From assembly GCA_937914965.1 (NCBI GenBank), contig CALGIY010000072.1, forward strand, positions 1-6,944: DNA of 6,944 nucleotides, read 5' to 3'. The position numbers were made by a program, and so were the translations under genes. Source of the stretch: an uncultured Thermoanaerobacteraceae bacterium (lineage in GTDB: Bacteria; Bacillota; DSM-12270; Thermacetogeniales; Thermacetogeniaceae). The notes under the pieces were generated by a model, which had not been told where the DNA came from, searched no databases, and worked only from the letters and a program-made list of their open reading frames with translations. Below, in pieces: positions 5,835 to 6,944 of this stretch (position 1 is the stretch's first letter; the number at the start of each line of letters is the position of its first letter).

Positions 5835-6071
5835 ATGTACCTGCATATCGGCGGGGAAGTAATGGTTCCCCTGGATGAATTGGTAATAATTATTGATCTA
5901 GAGGCTGGCAGCCGTAGGGATGCGACTAAAGAGTTTTTAAGTTTGGCCGCTGATGATAAGAAGGTAGTTGATAGTGGGAAGGGGAGAAAGAGGAGTATTC
6001 TTGTAACAAAGGAAAAAATTTATTACTCACCAATTTCTGTGGATACCCTTGTTAAACGAACGCAAGTTTAA
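5835..6071 (+). CDS. remB: RemB/DUF370 (RemA-like) regulatory protein
   Basis: The 78-residue product belongs to the DUF370 family. It begins MYLHIGGEVMVPLDELVIII and carries a central basic segment GKGRKRSILVT (48-58) and the conserved YYSPISVDTLVKR near the end (63-75). In B. subtilis the relative RemB (YaaB), encoded between recF and gyrB, affects biofilm matrix gene expression, and the paralogue RemA is a DNA-binding protein in which arginines contact DNA. The RKR at 51-53 could serve that role here by analogy. GGGAGGT (5822-5828) lies at good spacing before ATG 5835. Position between recF and gyrB is the conserved one and supports the call. Whether it controls matrix genes in this organism is unknown. 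Confidence 0.87.
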   Translation: MYLHIGGEVMVPLDELVIIIDLEAGSRRDATKEFLSLAADDKKVVDSGKGRKRSILVTKEKIYYSPISVDTLVKRTQV

Positions 6072-6073
6072 AA

Positions 6074-6102
6074 TTACCTTATTTATACAGATGTGATATA
6101 AT
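6074..6102 (+). promoter_or_regulatory. Probable gyrB promoter with extended -10
   Basis: TATAAT (6097-6102) is a perfect -10 and is preceded by the TGn extension (TGA at 6094-6096). The -35 position 17 bases upstream, TTACCT (6074-6079), is weak. It begins right after the remB stop and would give a leader of about 45 bases before gyrB, allowing gyrase to be regulated apart from recF and remB. Confidence 0.65.
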
Positions 6103-6155
6103 TAAAATAATGAGGTTTATTTATTGCCGCCAGCAGTTGAAAAGGAGGCTGTATA

Positions 6156-6944
6156 GTGCGAGATAGTGATTATACAAAAAATAGAAACAGTTATGATGCG
6201 AGCCAGATCGAAGTTCTAGAAGGAATGGACGCTGTGCGGCGCCGCCCTGGTATGTATATAGGGAATACAGCATCAAGCGGGCTTCACCAACTAGTTTTTG
6301 AGTTGATTGACAACAGCGTGGATGAGGCCCTGGCAGGATTCTGTGATCTGATCAGGGTGAAGCTACATGAAGACGGGAGTGTTACCGTGAGTGACAACGG
6401 GCGCGGAATTCCCGTTGGTATCCATCCCCGTACAGGCCGTCCAGCTGTAGAGGCGGCCATGACCCTGCTGCATGCTGGGGGTAAGTTTGGTGGCCATGGT
6501 TATGAAATTTCAGGTGGTCTTCATGGTGTGGGGCTTTCAGTGGTCAATGCACTTTCCCGCTGGCTGCAGATCGATATAAAAAGAGACGGCATGCATTATA
6601 CGCAGAGGTATGAGCGTGGGAAGGTAAAATCTAAATTAGAAGAGGTTGGCCCCACCAAGGAAAAAGGGACCACTGTGCGCTTTCTTCCAGATGATGAGAT
6701 CTTTACTGAAACGGTGTTCAATAAAGAATATTTAGCTTCCCGTATTCGTGATCTTTCTTACCTGAATAAAGGACTTCGCTTTAACTTTGTTGATGATTTC
6801 ACAGGGGATCAAAAAGAGTTCTACCACGAGGGTGGTATTGCCGATTTCGTTAAGATTCTCAACAAAAACAAAGATGTTTTACACGAGGAACCCTTTTACT
6901 TTGAGGTTAGAAGGGAAGGGGTTGCAGCGACCTTTGACAACATG
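6156..6944 (+). CDS. gyrB: DNA gyrase subunit B, 3' end cut by the window edge
   Basis: GyrB is the ATPase subunit of gyrase (A2B2), which introduces negative supercoils. The 263 visible residues cover the GHKL ATPase domain and the start of the transducer. Motifs are LEGMDAVRRRPGMYIG (21-36), the Mg/ATP helix FELIDNSVDEALAG (48-61) with probable catalytic Glu49 and Asn53, and SDNGRGIPVGIH (79-90) with Asp80 and Arg83. The ATP lid is AGGKFGGHGYEISGGLHGVGLSVVNALS (107-134). All look intact. Many GyrB lids read GGGGY where this one has GGHGY, a mild variation. The start is GTG at 6156, seven bases after AAGGAGG (6142-6148). The TOPRIM and C-terminal regions lie beyond the window. gyrA would be expected next. 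GyrB rather than ParE is supported by its origin location. Confidence 0.96.
   Translation, partial: MRDSDYTKNRNSYDASQIEVLEGMDAVRRRPGMYIGNTASSGLHQLVFELIDNSVDEALAGFCDLIRVKLHEDGSVTVSDNGRGIPVGIHPRTGRPAVEAAMTLLHAGGKFGGHGYEISGGLHGVGLSVVNALSRWLQIDIKRDGMHYTQRYERGKVKSKLEEVGPTKEKGTTVRFLPDDEIFTETVFNKEYLASRIRDLSYLNKGLRFNFVDDFTGDQKEFYHEGGIADFVKILNKNKDVLHEEPFYFEVRREGVAATFDNM

Noticed and set aside
1..6944. Accessory or novel system such as defence genes, insertion sequence, CRISPR or phage cargo
   Set aside because: Every long open frame is a conserved origin-region gene in its usual order. I found no transposase, direct-repeat array, tRNA or unexplained coding stretch.

Overview
The window is the replication-origin (oriC) neighbourhood of a Bacillota (Firmicutes) chromosome. 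It has the conserved order jag-yidC-yidD-rnpA-rpmH on the minus strand, divergent from dnaA-dnaN-recF-remB-gyrB on the plus strand. The origin lies around and just after dnaA. Moderate to low GC, strong AGGAGG-type ribosome binding sites, frequent TTG starts, a YidC of the short form without a large periplasmic domain, and a remB (DUF370) gene before gyrB all fit Bacillota. The absence of a lipoprotein signal on YidC and the general sequence style lean towards Clostridia-type lineages rather than Bacillus. I cannot name a genus from sequence alone.

Minus strand, right to left from about 1960: a promoter with perfect TTGACA and TATAAT hexamers drives rpmH (ribosomal protein L34), rnpA (RNase P protein), yidD (membrane insertion factor), yidC (membrane protein insertase) and jag/khpB (RNA-binding protein, cut by the left edge). 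Genes are packed closely, with a TAATG junction at rnpA/yidD and an ATGA junction at yidC/jag. The exception is a 75-base gap between yidD and yidC. It holds a perfect DnaA box and a strong but apparently misplaced Shine-Dalgarno sequence.

Plus strand: the 211-base rpmH-dnaA spacer (1876-2086) carries the divergent promoters and a cluster of DnaA-box-like sites just before dnaA. The 181-base dnaA-dnaN spacer (3407-3587) carries further box-like sites, an inverted repeat, a short GC-rich block, a run of DnaA-trio-like triplets and an AT-rich stretch. This looks like a bipartite oriC with its unwinding region next to dnaN. Then come dnaN (sliding clamp), recF directly (no yaaA S4-domain gene between them), remB and the first 263 codons of gyrB, which has its own extended -10 promoter and runs off the right edge.

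Together the plus-strand genes start replication (DnaA), hold the polymerase on DNA (DnaN), repair gaps (RecF) and relieve supercoiling (GyrB). The minus-strand genes serve translation, RNase P function and membrane protein insertion. I see no mobile element, CRISPR array, tRNA, rRNA or accessory cargo, and no new system. The points worth a second look are fine-scale: origin architecture, start-codon choices, the yidC leader, and the dnaN/recF junction.
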